From positions 248,001 through 312,000 of the forward strand of contig JAQNBH010000022.1 in the NCBI GenBank assembly GCA_028752905.1: a DNA stretch of 64,000 nucleotides, written 5' to 3'. The notes under the pieces are model-generated. The model did no database searches and was not told where the DNA came from. It saw only the letters and a program-made list of their open reading frames with translations. Shown piece after piece: positions 1 to 12,444 of this stretch. A program made the position numbers and the translations under genes. This stretch comes from Cladorhizidae sp. MBARI D1340-BT2 (lineage: Eukaryota; Porifera; Demospongiae; Poecilosclerida; Cladorhizidae). Each line of letters opens with the position of its first letter. The stretch's first letter is position 1.

Positions 1-735
1 GCGTTTTCCAGTTGCCAAAGCGGTGGCCTGCCAGTGAAAAACCACTACATTTATTGATAATCTGTTGACATGTTGCAGATAAGGGCCTTCTCTATCAGTT
101 GACAAAATCTGGGACTTTGGTCTTGTTAATTAGGGCAGTTATGAATTGTACTCTTACTTGATGCTAAACATGTTAGCTTCGTAGATTATCCACACTTCAC
201 TGAATAGACTTGATATATAGCTCTAAAGGTAGGCCTCTCTCTGTTCTCTCTCTTGATACCAAACATCCGTATATTCTGCATACATAGAATCACAAGATAG
301 GTTTCTCTATGTGTTCTCTATCTTGATGCTAAACAGGTTAGCTTCATAGATTCTCCACACTTTACTGTATAAACTTGATATATAGCTATTAAGATAGGTC
401 TCTCCCTGTGCTCTCTGTTGATATCAAACATCCATAATATTCTGCACACTTCACTGTAATGGACTTGATATGATTCTAATGATAGGTTTCATTATGTGTT
501 CTCTATCTTGATATTTGCCCTAATTTGGTCTATATGTTTCTCATTTCCCCCCCAAAAATCTTGTTATTTTGCCGTAAAGCTAATAACGTTTCTACACTTT
601 ACTCCAAAAAGATAATTTTTATATCACCGGATAGCCCTTCTAATTATCTGTCTTTTGTACGTGCCAAAATTTTGAGTACTCTTAGTATTAGCAAGTTATG
701 GTGATTTGAAGTGGTAAGGTTTGCGATCTTTCCTG
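1..735 (+). repeat. Shortened satellite unit (735 bp)
   Basis: This unit is 173 bp shorter than the standard. After the first sub-repeat start at 157 it passes directly into the second sub-repeat's gatatatagctctaaaggtagg, and the next start is at 322. One whole sub-repeat is therefore missing, as expected from unequal pairing between sub-repeats inside a monomer. Its 3' part (cataacgtttctacactttactcc, actcttagtatt type) resembles that of the unit at 1644-2551. Confidence 0.9.
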
Positions 736-1643
736 GCGTTTTCCAGTTGCCAAAGCGGTGGCCTGCCAGTGAAAAACCACTACATTTATTGATAATCTGT
801 TGACATGTTGCAGATAAGGGCCTTCTCTATCAGTTGACAAAATCTGGGACTTTGGTCTTGTTAATTAGGGCAGTTATGAATTGTACTCTTACTTGATGCT
901 AAACATGTTAGCTTCGTAGATTATCCACACTTCACTGAATAGACTTGATGTATAGCTATTAAGATAGGACTCTCTAAGTGCTCTCTCTTGATACCAAACA
1001 TCCATATATTCTGCACACTTCACTGTAATGGACTTGCAAGATAGGTATCTCTCAGTGTTCTCTATCTTGAGCTAAACATGTTAGCTTCATAGATTCTCCA
1101 CACTTCATTGAATAGACTTGATATATAGCTCTAAAGGTAGGCCTCTCTCTGTTCTCTCTCTTGATACCAAACATCCGTATATTCTGCATACATAGAATCA
1201 CAAGATAGGTTTCTCTATGTGTTCTCTATCTTGATGCTAAACAGGTTAGCTTCATAGATTCTCCACACTTTACTGTATAAACTTGATATATAGCTATTAA
1301 GATAGGTCTCTCCCTGTGCTCTCTGTTGATATCAAACATCCATAATATTCTGCACACTTCACTGTAATGGACTTGATATGATTCGAATGATAGGTTTCAT
1401 TATGTGTTCTCTATCTTGATATTTGCCCTAATTTGGTCTATATGTTTCTCATTTTCCCCCCAAAAATCTTGTTATTTTGCCGTAAAGCTCATAACTTTTC
1501 TACACTTTACCCAAAAAAGATAATTTTTATATCACCGGATAGCCCTTCTAATTATCTGTCTTTTGTACGTGCCAAAATTTTGAGTACTCTAAGTATTAGC
1601 AAGTTATGGTGATTTGAAGTGGTAAGGTTTGCGATCTTTCCTG
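736..1643 (+). repeat. Reference satellite monomer (908 bp)
   Basis: A full-length unit used to describe the monomer. Positions 736-891 hold the GC-rich core and an AT-rich stretch without internal repetition. Positions 892-1414 hold three tandem sub-repeats. Positions 1415-1643 are again non-repeated and include the poly-T/C/A junction near 1450-1470 and the ctttaccc-A run near 1505-1520. The plus strand is rich in short CT tracts (ctctctctgttctctc). Three TTAA tetranucleotides occur per unit, one in ttaattaggg and two in ctattaagatagg. The last one (ctattaagataggtc) is the transposon insertion site in the two interrupted units. Confidence 0.95.
892..1414 (+). repeat. Internal sub-repeats: three pairs of ~70-95-bp halves
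   Basis: Sub-repeats begin with cttgatgctaaac at 892, cttgagctaaac at 1066 and cttgatgctaaac at 1230, and end before cttgatatttgcc at 1415 (174, 164 and 185 bp). Each splits again at cttgataccaaacatcc or gttgatatcaaacatcc (987, 1160, 1325), giving halves of 95/79, 94/70 and 95/90 bp. All six halves share the order cttgat..c.aaac, then cacacttcactg (degraded to catacatagaatc in the fourth), then gacttgat, then gatagg, then tctct..gtg.tctct. This suggests growth from a single ancestral unit of about 85-95 bp. The same layout holds in the other monomers. Confidence 0.9.
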
Positions 1644-4367
1644 GCGTTTTCCAGTTGCCAAAGCGGTGGCCTGCTAGTGAAAAACCACTACATTTATTGA
1701 TAATCTGTTGACATGTTGCAGATAAGGGACTTCTCTATCAGTTGACAAACTCTGGGACTTTGGTCCTGTTAATTAGGGCAGTTATGAATTGTACTCTTAC
1801 TTGATGCTAAACATGTTAGCTTCGTAGATTATCCACACTTCACTGAATAGACTTGATGTATAGCTATTAAGATAGGACTCTCTAAGTGCTCTCTCTTGAT
1901 ACCAAACATCCATATATTCTGCACACTTCACTGTAATGGACTTGCAAGATAGGTATCTCTCAGTGTTCTCTATCTTGAGCTAAACATGTTAGCTTCATAG
2001 ATTCTCCACACTTCACTGAATAGACTTGATATATAGCTCTAAAGGTAGGCCTCTCTCTGTTCTCTCTCTTGATACCAAACATCCGTATATTCTGCATACA
2101 TAGAATCACAAGATAGGTTTCTCTATGTGTTCTCTATCTTGATGCTAAACAGGTTAGCTTCATAGATTCTCCACACTTTACTGTATAAACTTGATATATA
2201 GCTATTAAGATAGGTCTCTCCCTGTGCTCTCTGTTGATATCAAACATCCATAATATTCTGCACACTTCACTGTAATGGACTTGATATGATTCTAATGATA
2301 GGTTTCATTATGTGTTCTCTATCTTGATATTTGCCCTAATTTGGTCTATATGTTTCTCATTTTCCCCCCAAAAATCTTGTTATTTTGCCGTAAAGCTCAT
2401 AACGTTTCTACACTTTACTCCAAAAAGATAATTTTTATATCACCGGATAGCCCTTCTAATTATCTGTCTTTTGTACGTGCCAAAATTTTGAGTACTCTTA
2501 GTATTAGCAAGTTATGGTGATTTGAAGTGGTAAGGTTTGCGATCTTTCCTGGCGTTTTCCAGTTGCCAAAGCGGTGGCCTGCCAGTGAAAAACCACTACA
2601 TTTATTGATAATCTGTTGACATGTTGCAGATAAGGGCCTTCTCTATCAGTTGACAAAATCTGGGACTTTGGTCTTGTTAATTAGGGCAGTTATGAATTGT
2701 ACTCTTACTTGATGCTAAACATGTTAGCTTCGTAGATTATCCACACTTCACTGAATAGACTTGATGTATAGCTATTAAGATAGGACTCTCTAAGTGCTCT
2801 CTCTTGATACCAAACATCCATATATTCTGCACACTTCACTGTAATGGACTTGCAAGATAGGTATCTCTCAGTGTTCTCTATCTTGAGCTAAACATGTTAG
2901 CTTCATAGATTCTCCACACTTCATTGAATAGACTTGATATATAGCTCTAAAGGTAGGCCTCTCTCTGTTCTCTCTCTTGATACCAAACATCCGTATATTC
3001 TGCATACATAGAATCACAAGATAGGTTTCTCTATGTGTTCTCTATCTTGATGCTAAACAGGTTAGCTTCATAGATTCTCCACACTTTACTGTATAAACTT
3101 GATATATAGCTATTAAGATAGGTCTCTCCCTGTGCTCTCTGTTGATATCAAACATCCATAATATTCTGCACACTTCACTGTAATGGACTTGATATGATTC
3201 GAATGATAGGTTTCATTATGTGTTCTCTATCTTGATATTTGCCCTAATTTGGTCTATATGTTTCTCATTTTCCCCCCAAAAATCTTGTTATTTTGCCGTA
3301 AAGCTCATAACTTTTCTACACTTTACCCAAAAAAGATAATTTTTATATCACCGGATAGCCCTTCTAATTATCTGTCTTTTGTACGTGCCAAAATTTTGAG
3401 TACTCTAAGTATTAGCAAGTTATGGTGATTTGAAGTGGTAAGGTTTGCGATCTTTCCTGGCGTTTTCCAGTTGCCAAAGCGGTGGCCTGCCAGTGAAAAA
3501 CCACTACATTTATTGATAATCTGTTGACATGTTGCAGATAAGGGCCTTCTCTATCAGTTGACAAAATCTGGGACTTTGGTCTTGTTAATTAGGGCAGTTA
3601 TGAATTGTACTCTTACTTGATGCTAAACATGTTAGCTTCGTAGATTATCCACACTTCACTGAATAGACTTGATGTATAGCTATTAAGATAGGACTCTCTA
3701 AGTGCTCTCTCTTGATACCAAACATCCATATATTCTGCACACTTCACTGTAATGGACTTGCAAGATAGGTATCTCTCAGTGTTCTCTATCTTGAGCTAAA
3801 CATGTTAGCTTCATAGATTCTCCACACTTCACTGAATAGACTTGATATATAGCTCTAAAGGTAGGCCTCTCTCTGTTCTCTCCCTTGATACCAAACATCC
3901 GTATATTCTGCATACATAGAATCACAAGATAGGTTTCTCTATGTGTTCTCTATCTTGATGCTAAACAGGTTAGCTTCATAGATTCTCCACACTTCACTGT
4001 ATAAACTTGATATATAGCTATTAAGATAGGTCTCTCCCTGTGCTCTCTGTTGATATCAAACATCCATAATATTCTGCACACTTCACTGTAATGGACTTGA
4101 TATGATTCGAATGATAGGTTTCATTATGTGTTCTCTATCTTGATATTTGCCCTAATTTGGTCTATATGTTTCTCATTTCCCCCCCAAAAATCTTGTTATT
4201 TTGCCGTAAAGCTCATAACTTTTCTACACTTTACCCCAAAAAGATAATTTTTATATCACCGGATAGCCCTTCTAATTATCTGTCTTTTGTACGTGCCAAA
4301 ATTTTGAGTACTCTAAGTATTAGCAAGTTATGGTGATTTGAAGTGGTAAGGTTTGCGATGTTTCCTG

Positions 4368-5275
4368 GCGTTTTCCAGTTGCCAAAGCGGTGGCCTGCTA
4401 GTGAAAAACCACTACATTTATTGATAATCTGTTGACATGTTGCAGATAAGGGACTTCTCTATCAGTTGACAAACTCTGGGACTTTGGTCTTGTTAATTAG
4501 GGCAGTTATGAATTGTACTCTTACTTGATGCTAAACATGTTAGCTTCGTAGATTATCCACACTTCACTGAATAGACTTGATGTATAGCTATTAAGATAGG
4601 ACTCTCTAAGTGCTCTCTCTTGATACCAAACATCCATATATTCTGCACACTTCACTGTAATGGACTTGCAAGATAGGTATCTCTCAGTGTTCTCTATCTT
4701 GAGCTAAACATGTTAGCTTCATAGATTCTCCACACTTCACTGAATAGACTTGATATATAGCTCTAAAGGTAGGCCTCTCTCTGTTCTCTCTCTTGATACC
4801 AAACATCCGTATATTCTGCATACATAGAATCACAAGATAGGTTTCTCTATGTGTTCTCTATCTTGATGCTAAACAGGTTAGCTTCATAGATTCTCCACAC
4901 TTCACTGTATAAACTTGATATATAGCTATTAAGATAGGTCTCTCCCTGTGCTCTCTGTTGATATCAAACATCCATAATATTCTGCACACTTCACTGTAAT
5001 GGACTTGATATGATTCGAATGATAGGTTTCATTATGTGTTCTCTATCTTGATATTTGCCCTAATTTGGTCTATATGTTTCTCATTTTCCCCCCAAAAATC
5101 TTGTTATTTTGACGTAAAGCTCATAACTTTTCTACACTTTATCCAAAAAAGATAATTTTTATATCACCGGATAGCCCTTCTAATTATCTGTCTTTTGTAC
5201 GTGCCAAAATTTTGAGTACTCTAAGCATTAGCAAGTTATGGTGATTTGAAGTGGTAAGGTTTGCGATCTTTCCTG
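4368..5275 (+). repeat. Satellite unit leading into the trimer block
   Basis: A 908-bp unit whose first half carries gctagtgaaaa and gggacttctc, as in the unit at 1644. Its last part carries gacgtaaagctc, ctttatcc and ctaagcatt, as in the units at 7091 and 9814. It therefore looks like a junction between two higher-order families. Confidence 0.65.
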
Positions 5276-8200
5276 GCGTTTTCCAGTTGCCAAAGCGGTG
5301 GCCTGCCAGTGAAAAATCACTACATTTATTGATAATCTGTTGATATGTTGCAGATAAGGGCCTTCTCTATCAGTTGACAAACTCTGGGACTTTGGTCTTG
5401 TTAATTAGGGCAGTTATGAATTGTACTCTTACTTGATGCTAAACATGTTAGCTTCGTAGATTATCCACACTTCACTGAATAGACTTGATGTATAGCTATT
5501 AAGATAGGACTCTCTAAGTGCTCTCTCTTGATACCAAACATCCATATATTCTGCACACTTCACTGTAATGGACTTGCAAGATAGGTATCTCTCAGTGTTC
5601 TCTATCTTGAGCTAAACATGTTAGCTTCATAGATTCTCCACACTTCACTGAATAGACTTGATATATAGCTCTAAAGGTAGGCCTCTCTCTGTTCTCTCTC
5701 TTGATACCAAACATCCGTATATTCTGCATACATAGAATCACAAGATAGGTTTCTCTATGTGTTCTCTATCTTGATGCTAAACAGGTTAGCTTCATAGATT
5801 CTCCACACTTCACTGTATAAACTTGATATATAGCTATTAAGATAGGTCTCTCCCTGTGCTCTCTGTTGATATCAAACATCCATAATATTCTGCACACTTC
5901 ACTGTAATGGACTTGATATGATTCGAATGATAGGTTTCATTATGTGTTCTCTATCTTGATATTTGCCCTTATTTGGTCTATATGTTTCTCATTTCCCCCC
6001 CAAAAATCTTGTTATTTTGCCGTAAAGCTCATAACGTTTCTACACTTTACCCCCAAAAGATAATTTTATATCACCAGATAGCCCTTCTAATTATCTGTCT
6101 TTTGTACGTGCCAAAATTTTGAGTACTCTAAGTATTAGCAAGTTATGGTGATTTGAAGTGGTAAGGTTTGCGATCTTTCCTGGCGTTTTCCAGTTGCCAA
6201 AGCGGTGGCCTGCCAGTGAAAAACTACTACATTTATTGATAATCTGTTGACATGTTGCAGATAAGGGCCTTCTCTATCAGTTGACAAAATCTGGGACTTT
6301 GGTCTTGTTAATTAGGGCAGTTATGAATTGTACTCTTACTTGATGCTAAACATGTTAGCTTCGTAGATTATCCACACTTCACTGAATAGACTTGATGTAT
6401 AGCTATTAAGATAGGACTCTCTAAGTGCTCTCTCTTGATACCAAACATCCATATATTCTGCACACTTCACTGTAATGGACTTGCAAGATAGGTATCTCTC
6501 AGTGTTCTCTATCTTGAGCTAAACATGTTAGCTTCATAGATTCTCCACACTTCACTGAATAGACTTGATATATAGCTCTAAAGGTAGGCCTCTCTCTGTT
6601 CTCTCTCTTGATACCAAACATCCGTATATTCTGCATACATAGAATCACAAGATAGGTTTCTCTATGTGTTCTCTATCTTGATGCTAAACAGGTTAGCTTC
6701 ATAGATTCTCCACACTTCACTGTATAAACTTGATATATAGCTATTAAGATATGTCTCTCCCTGTGCTCTCTGTTGATATCAAACATCCATAATATTCTGC
6801 ACACTTCACTGTAATGGACTTGATATGATTCGAATGATAGGTTTCATTATGTGTTCTCTATCTTGATATTTGCCCTAATTTGGTCTATATGTTTCTCATT
6901 TTCCCCCCAAAAATCTTGTTATTTTGCCGTAAAGCTCATAACTTTTTTACACTTTACCTCAAAAAGATAATTTTTATATCACCGGATAGCCCTTCTAATT
7001 ATCTGTCTTTTGTACGTGCCAAAATTTTGAGTACTCTAAGTATTAGCAAGTTATGGTGATTTGAAGTGGTAAGGTTTGCGATCTTTCCTGGCGTTTTCCA
7101 GTTGCCAAAGCGGTGGCCTGCCAGTGAAAAACCACTACATTTATTGATAATCTGTTGACATGTTGCAGATAAGGGCCTTCTCTATCAGTTGACAAAATCT
7201 GGGACTTTGGTCTTGTTAATTAGGGCAGTTATGAATTGTACTCTTACTTGATGCTAAACATGTTAGCTTCGTAGATTATCCACACTTCACTGAATAGACT
7301 TGATGTATAGCTATTAAGATAGGACTCTCTAAGTGCTCTCTCTTGATACCAAACATCCATATATTCTGCACACTTCACTGTAATGGACTTGCAAGATAGG
7401 TATCTCTCAGTGTTCTCTATCTTGAGCTAAACATGTTAGCTTCATAGATTCTCCACACTTCACTGAATAGACTTGATATATAGCTCTAAAGGTAGGCCTC
7501 TCTCTGTTCTCTCTCTTGATACCAAACATCCGTATATTCTGCATACATAGAATCACAAGATAGGTTTCTCTATGTGTTCTCTATCTTGATGCTAAACAGG
7601 TTAGCTTCATAGATTCTCCACACTTCACTGTATAAACTTGATATATAGCTATTAAGATAGGTCTCTCCCTGTGCTCTCTGTTGATATCAAACATCCATAA
7701 TATTCTGCACACTTCACTGTAATGGACTTGATATGATTCGAATGATAGGTTTCATTATGTGTTCTCTATCTTGATATTTGCCCTAATTTGGTCTATATGT
7801 TTCTCATTTTCCCCCCAAAAATCTTGTTATTTTGACGTAAAGCTCATAACTTTTCTACACTTTATCCAAAAAAGATAATTTTTATATCACCGGATAGCCC
7901 TTCTAATTATCTGTCTTTTGTACGTGCCAAAATTTTGAGTACTCTAAGCATTAGCAAGTTATGGTGATTTGAAGTGGTAAGGTTTGCGATCTTTCCTGGC
8001 GTTTTCCAGTTGCCAAAGCGGTGGCCTGCCAGTGAAAAATCACTACATTTATTGATAATCTGTTGATATGTTGCAGATAAGGGCCTTCTCTATCAGTTGA
8101 CAAACTCTGGGACTTTGGTCTTGTTAATTAGGGCAGTTATGAATTGTACTCTTACTTGATGCTAAACATGTTAGCTTCGTAGATTATCCACACTTCACTG

Positions 8201-10721
8201 AATAGACTTGATGTATAGCTATTAAGATAGGACTCTCTAAGTGCTCTCTCTTGATACCAAACATCCATATATTCTGCACACTTCACTGTAATGGACTTGC
8301 AAGATAGGTATCTCTCAGTGTTCTCTATCTTGAGCTAAACATGTTAGCTTCATAGATTCTCCACACTTCACTGAATAGACTTGATATATAGCTCTAAAGG
8401 TAGGCCTCTCTCTGTTCTCTCTCTTGATACCAAACATCCGTATATTCTGCATACATAGAATCACAAGATAGGTTTCTCTATGTGTTCTCTATCTTGATGC
8501 TAAACAGGTTAGCTTCATAGATTCTCCACACTTCACTGTATAAACTTGATATATAGCTATTAAGATAGGTCTCTCCCTGTGCTCTCTGTTGATATCAAAC
8601 ATCCATAATATTCTGCACACTTCACTGTAATGGACTTGATATGATTCGAATGATAGGTTTCATTATGTGTTCTCTATCTTGATATTTGCCCTTATTTGGT
8701 CTATATGTTTCTCATTTCCCCCCCAAAAATCTTGTTATTTTGCCGTAAAGCTCATAACGTTTCTACACTTTACCCCCAAAAGATAATTTTATATCACCAG
8801 ATAGCCCTTCTAATTATCTGTCTTTTGTACGTGCCAAAATTTTGAGTACTCTAAGTATTAGCAAGTTATGGTGATTTGAAGTGGTAAGGTTTGCGATCTT
8901 TCCTGGCGTTTTCCAGTTGCCAAAGCGGTGGCCTGCCAGTGAAAAACTACTACATTTATTGATAATCTGTTGACATGTTGCAGATAAGGGCCTTCTCTAT
9001 CAGTTGACAAAATCTGGGACTTTGGTCTTGTTAATTAGGGCAGTTATGAATTGTACTCTTACTTGATGCTAAACATGTTAGCTTCGTAGATTATCCACAC
9101 TTCACTGAATAGACTTGATGTATAGCTATTAAGATAGGACTCTCTAAGTGCTCTCTCTTGATACCAAACATCCATATATTCTGCACACTTCACTGTAATG
9201 GACTTGCAAGATAGGTATCTCTCAGTGTTCTCTATCTTGAGCTAAACATGTTAGCTTCATAGATTCTCCACACTTCACTGAATAGACTTGATATATAGCT
9301 CTAAAGGTAGGCCTCTCTCTGTTCTCTCTCTTGATACCAAACATCCGTATATTCTGCATACATAGAATCACAAGATAGGTTTCTCTATGTGTTCTCTATC
9401 TTGATGCTAAACAGGTTAGCTTCATAGATTCTCCACACTTCACTGTATAAACTTGATATATAGCTATTAAGATATGTCTCTCCCTGTGCTCTCTGTTGAT
9501 ATCAAACATCCATAATATTCTGCACACTTCACTGTAATGGACTTGATATGATTCGAATGATAGGTTTCATTATGTGTTCTCTATCTTGATATTTGCCCTA
9601 ATTTGGTCTATATGTTTCTCATTTTCCCCCCAAAAATCTTGTTATTTTGCCGTAAAGCTCATAACTTTTTTACACTTTACCTCAAAAAGATAATTTTTAT
9701 ATCACCGGATAGCCCTTCTAATTATCTGTCTTTTGTACGTGCCAAAATTTTGAGTACTCTAAGTATTAGCAAGTTATGGTGATTTGAAGTGGTAAGGTTT
9801 GCGATCTTTCCTGGCGTTTTCCAGTTGCCAAAGCGGTGGCCTGCCAGTGAAAAACCACTACATTTATTGATAATCTGTTGACATGTTGCAGATAAGGGCC
9901 TTCTCTATCAGTTGACAAAATCTGGGACTTTGGTCTTGTTAATTAGGGCAGTTATGAATTGTACTCTTACTTGATGCTAAACATGTTAGCTTCGTAGATT
10001 ATCCACACTTCACTGAATAGACTTGATGTATAGCTATTAAGATAGGACTCTCTAAGTGCTCTCTCTTGATACCAAACATCCATATATTCTGCACACTTCA
10101 CTGTAATGGACTTGCAAGATAGGTATCTCTCAGTGTTCTCTATCTTGAGCTAAACATGTTAGCTTCATAGATTCTCCACACTTCACTGAATAGACTTGAT
10201 ATATAGCTCTAAAGGTAGGCCTCTCTCTGTTCTCTCTCTTGATACCAAACATCCGTATATTCTGCATACATAGAATCACAAGATAGGTTTCTCTATGTGT
10301 TCTCTATCTTGATGCTAAACAGGTTAGCTTCATAGATTCTCCACACTTCACTGTATAAACTTGATATATAGCTATTAAGATAGGTCTCTCCCTGTGCTCT
10401 CTGTTGATATCAAACATCCATAATATTCTGCACACTTCACTGTAATGGACTTGATATGATTCGAATGATAGGTTTCATTATGTGTTCTCTATCTTGATAT
10501 TTGCCCTAATTTGGTCTATATGTTTCTCATTTTCCCCCCAAAAATCTTGTTATTTTGACGTAAAGCTCATAACTTTTCTACACTTTATCCAAAAAAGATA
10601 ATTTTTATATCACCGGATAGCCCTTCTAATTATCTGTCTTTTGTACTTGCCAAAATTTTGAGTACTCTAAGCATTAGCAAGTTATGGTGATTTGAAGTGG
10701 TAAGGTTTGCGATCTTTCCTG
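5276..10721 (+). repeat. Higher-order repeat: trimer of 2723 bp, two copies
   Basis: Units at 5276, 6183 and 7091 recur as 7999, 8906 and 9814, a shift of exactly 2723 bp. The first member is 907 bp, with gtgaaaaatcac, gatatgttgc, cccttatttgg and caccagatag. The second has gtgaaaaactac, gatatgtctctcc and cttttttacac. The third has gacgtaaagctc and ctttatccaaaaaag. The copies look virtually identical; one private difference is gtacttgcc near 10645. The unit at 10722 begins like the first member, so a partial third copy follows. Confidence 0.88.
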
Positions 10722-11630
10722 GCGTTTTCCAGTTGCCAAAGCGGTGGCCTGCCAGTGAAAAACCACTACATTTATTGATAATCTGTTGATATGTTGCAGA
10801 TAAGGGCCTTCTCTATCAGTTGACAAACTCTGGGACTTTGGTCTTGTTAATTAGGGCAGTTATGAATTGTACTCTTACTTGATGCTAAACATGTTAGCTT
10901 CGTAGATTATCCACACTTCACTGAATAGACTTGATGTATAGCTATTAAGATAGGACTCTCTAAGTGCTCTCTCTTGATACCAAACATCCATATATTCTGC
11001 ACACTTCACTGTAATGGACTTGCAAGATAGGTATCTCTCAGTGTTCTCTATCTTGAGCTAAACATGTTAGCTTCATAGATTCTCCACACTTCACTGAATA
11101 GACTTGATATATAGCTCTAAAGGTAGGCCTCTCTCTGTTCTCTCTCTTGATACCAAACATCCGTATATTCTGCATACATAGAATCACAAGATAGGTTTCT
11201 CTATGTGTTCTCTATCTTGATGCTAAACAGGTTAGCTTCATAGATTCTCCACACTTCACTGTATAAACTTGATATATAGCTATTAAGATAGGTCTCTCCC
11301 TGTGCTCTCTGTTGATATCAAACATCCATAATATTCTGCACACTTCACTGTAATGGACTTGATATGATTCGAATGATAGGATTTCATTATGTGTTCTCTA
11401 TCTTGATATTTGCCCTAATTTGGTCTATATGTTTCTCATTTCCCCCCCCAAAAATCTTGTTATTTTGCCGTAAAGCTCATAACGTTTCTACACTTTACCC
11501 AAAAAAGATAATTTTTATATCACCGGATAGCCCTTCTAATTATCTGTCTTTTGTACGTGCCAAAATTTGAGTACTCTAAGTATTAGCAAGTTATGGTGAT
11601 TTGAAGTGGTAAGGTTTGCGATCTTTCCTG
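10722..11630 (+). repeat. Satellite unit, 909 bp, with one-base insertion
   Basis: The first half matches the first member of the preceding trimer (gatatgttgc, gacaaactc). An extra A in gataggatttcatt near 11381 and an 8-C tract near 11443 add two bases, and a missing T in ccaaaatttgag near 11570 removes one. The 68-codon frame at 11364-11570 exists only because of these changes and is not a gene. Confidence 0.75.
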
Positions 11631-12444
11631 GCATTTTCCAGTTGCCAAAGCGGTGGCCTGCCAGTGAAAAACCACTACATTTATTGATAATCTGTTGACA
11701 TGTTGCAGATAAGGGCCTTCTCTATCAGTTGACAAAATCTGGGACTTTGGTCTTGTTAATTAGGGCAGTTATGAATTGTACTCTTACTTGATGCTAAACA
11801 TGTTAGCTTCGTAGATTATCCACACTTCACTGAATAGACTTGATGTATAGCTATTAAGATAGGACTCTCTAAGTGCTCTCTCTTGATACCAAACATCCAT
11901 ATATTCTGCACACTTCACTGTAATGGACTTGCAAGATAGGTATCTCTCAGTGTTCTCTATCTTGATACCAAACATCCGTATATTCTGCATACATAGAATC
12001 ACAAGATAGGTTTCTCTATGTGTTCTCTATCTTGATGCTAAACAGGTTAGCTTCATAGATTCTCCACACTTCACTGTATAAACTTGATATATAGCTATTA
12101 AGATAGGTCTCTCCCTGTGCTCTCTGTTGATATCAAACATCCATAATATTCTGCATACTTCACTGTAATGGACTTGATATGATTCGAATGATAGGTTTCA
12201 TTATGTGTTCTCTATCTTGATATTTGCCCTAATTTGGTCTATATGTTTCTCATTTCCCCCCCAAAAATCTTGTTATTTTGCCGTAAAGCTCATAACGTTT
12301 CTACACTTTACCCCAAAAAGATAATTTTTATATCACAGGATAGCCCTTCTAATTATCTGTCTTTTGTACGTGCCAAAATTTTGAGTACTCTAAGTATTAG
12401 CAAGTTATGGTGATTTGAAGTGGTAAGGTTTGCGATCTTTCCTG
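11631..12444 (+). repeat. Satellite unit with 94-bp half-repeat deletion (814 bp)
   Basis: Near 11962 the sequence runs ttctctatcttga directly into taccaaacatccgtatattc. In other units these are separated by the whole long half of the second sub-repeat (94 bp, equivalent to 1066-1159 in the reference unit). The break falls within the shared cttga start of the two halves, as homologous exchange between half-repeats predicts. The unit also has gcattttcc in place of gcgttttcc at its start. Confidence 0.92.

Larger units (their letters stand above)
736..4367 (+). repeat. Satellite block with alternating unit types
   Basis: Four 908-bp units start at 736, 1644, 2552 and 3460. Units at 736 and 2552 share an ending with cataacttttctacactttaccc. 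The unit at 1644 shares with the unit at 1 the ending cataacgtttctacactttactcc and the variant actcttagtatt. This suggests a local dimer repeat of about 1816 bp. The unit at 3460 ends in a third form. Nothing else is seen here. Confidence 0.7.

Noticed and set aside
736..891. Centromere-protein B box in the GC-rich core
   Set aside because: Neither strand matches the NTTCGNNNNANNCGGGN pattern.
1380..1395. gattcgaatgat resembling a Pol III B box (tRNA-like)
   Set aside because: The match to GGTTCGAANCC is incomplete, no A box lies at proper spacing, and no cloverleaf could be drawn.
11364..11570. 68-codon frame in a satellite unit, and 69- and 92-codon frames in other units
   Set aside because: They follow monomer phase, are opened or closed by single-base variants, and have no recognisable domain. 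Treated as chance.
11784..12002. 72-codon minus-strand frame
   Set aside because: It exists only because of the 94-bp half-repeat deletion, which joins two frames; it is satellite sequence.
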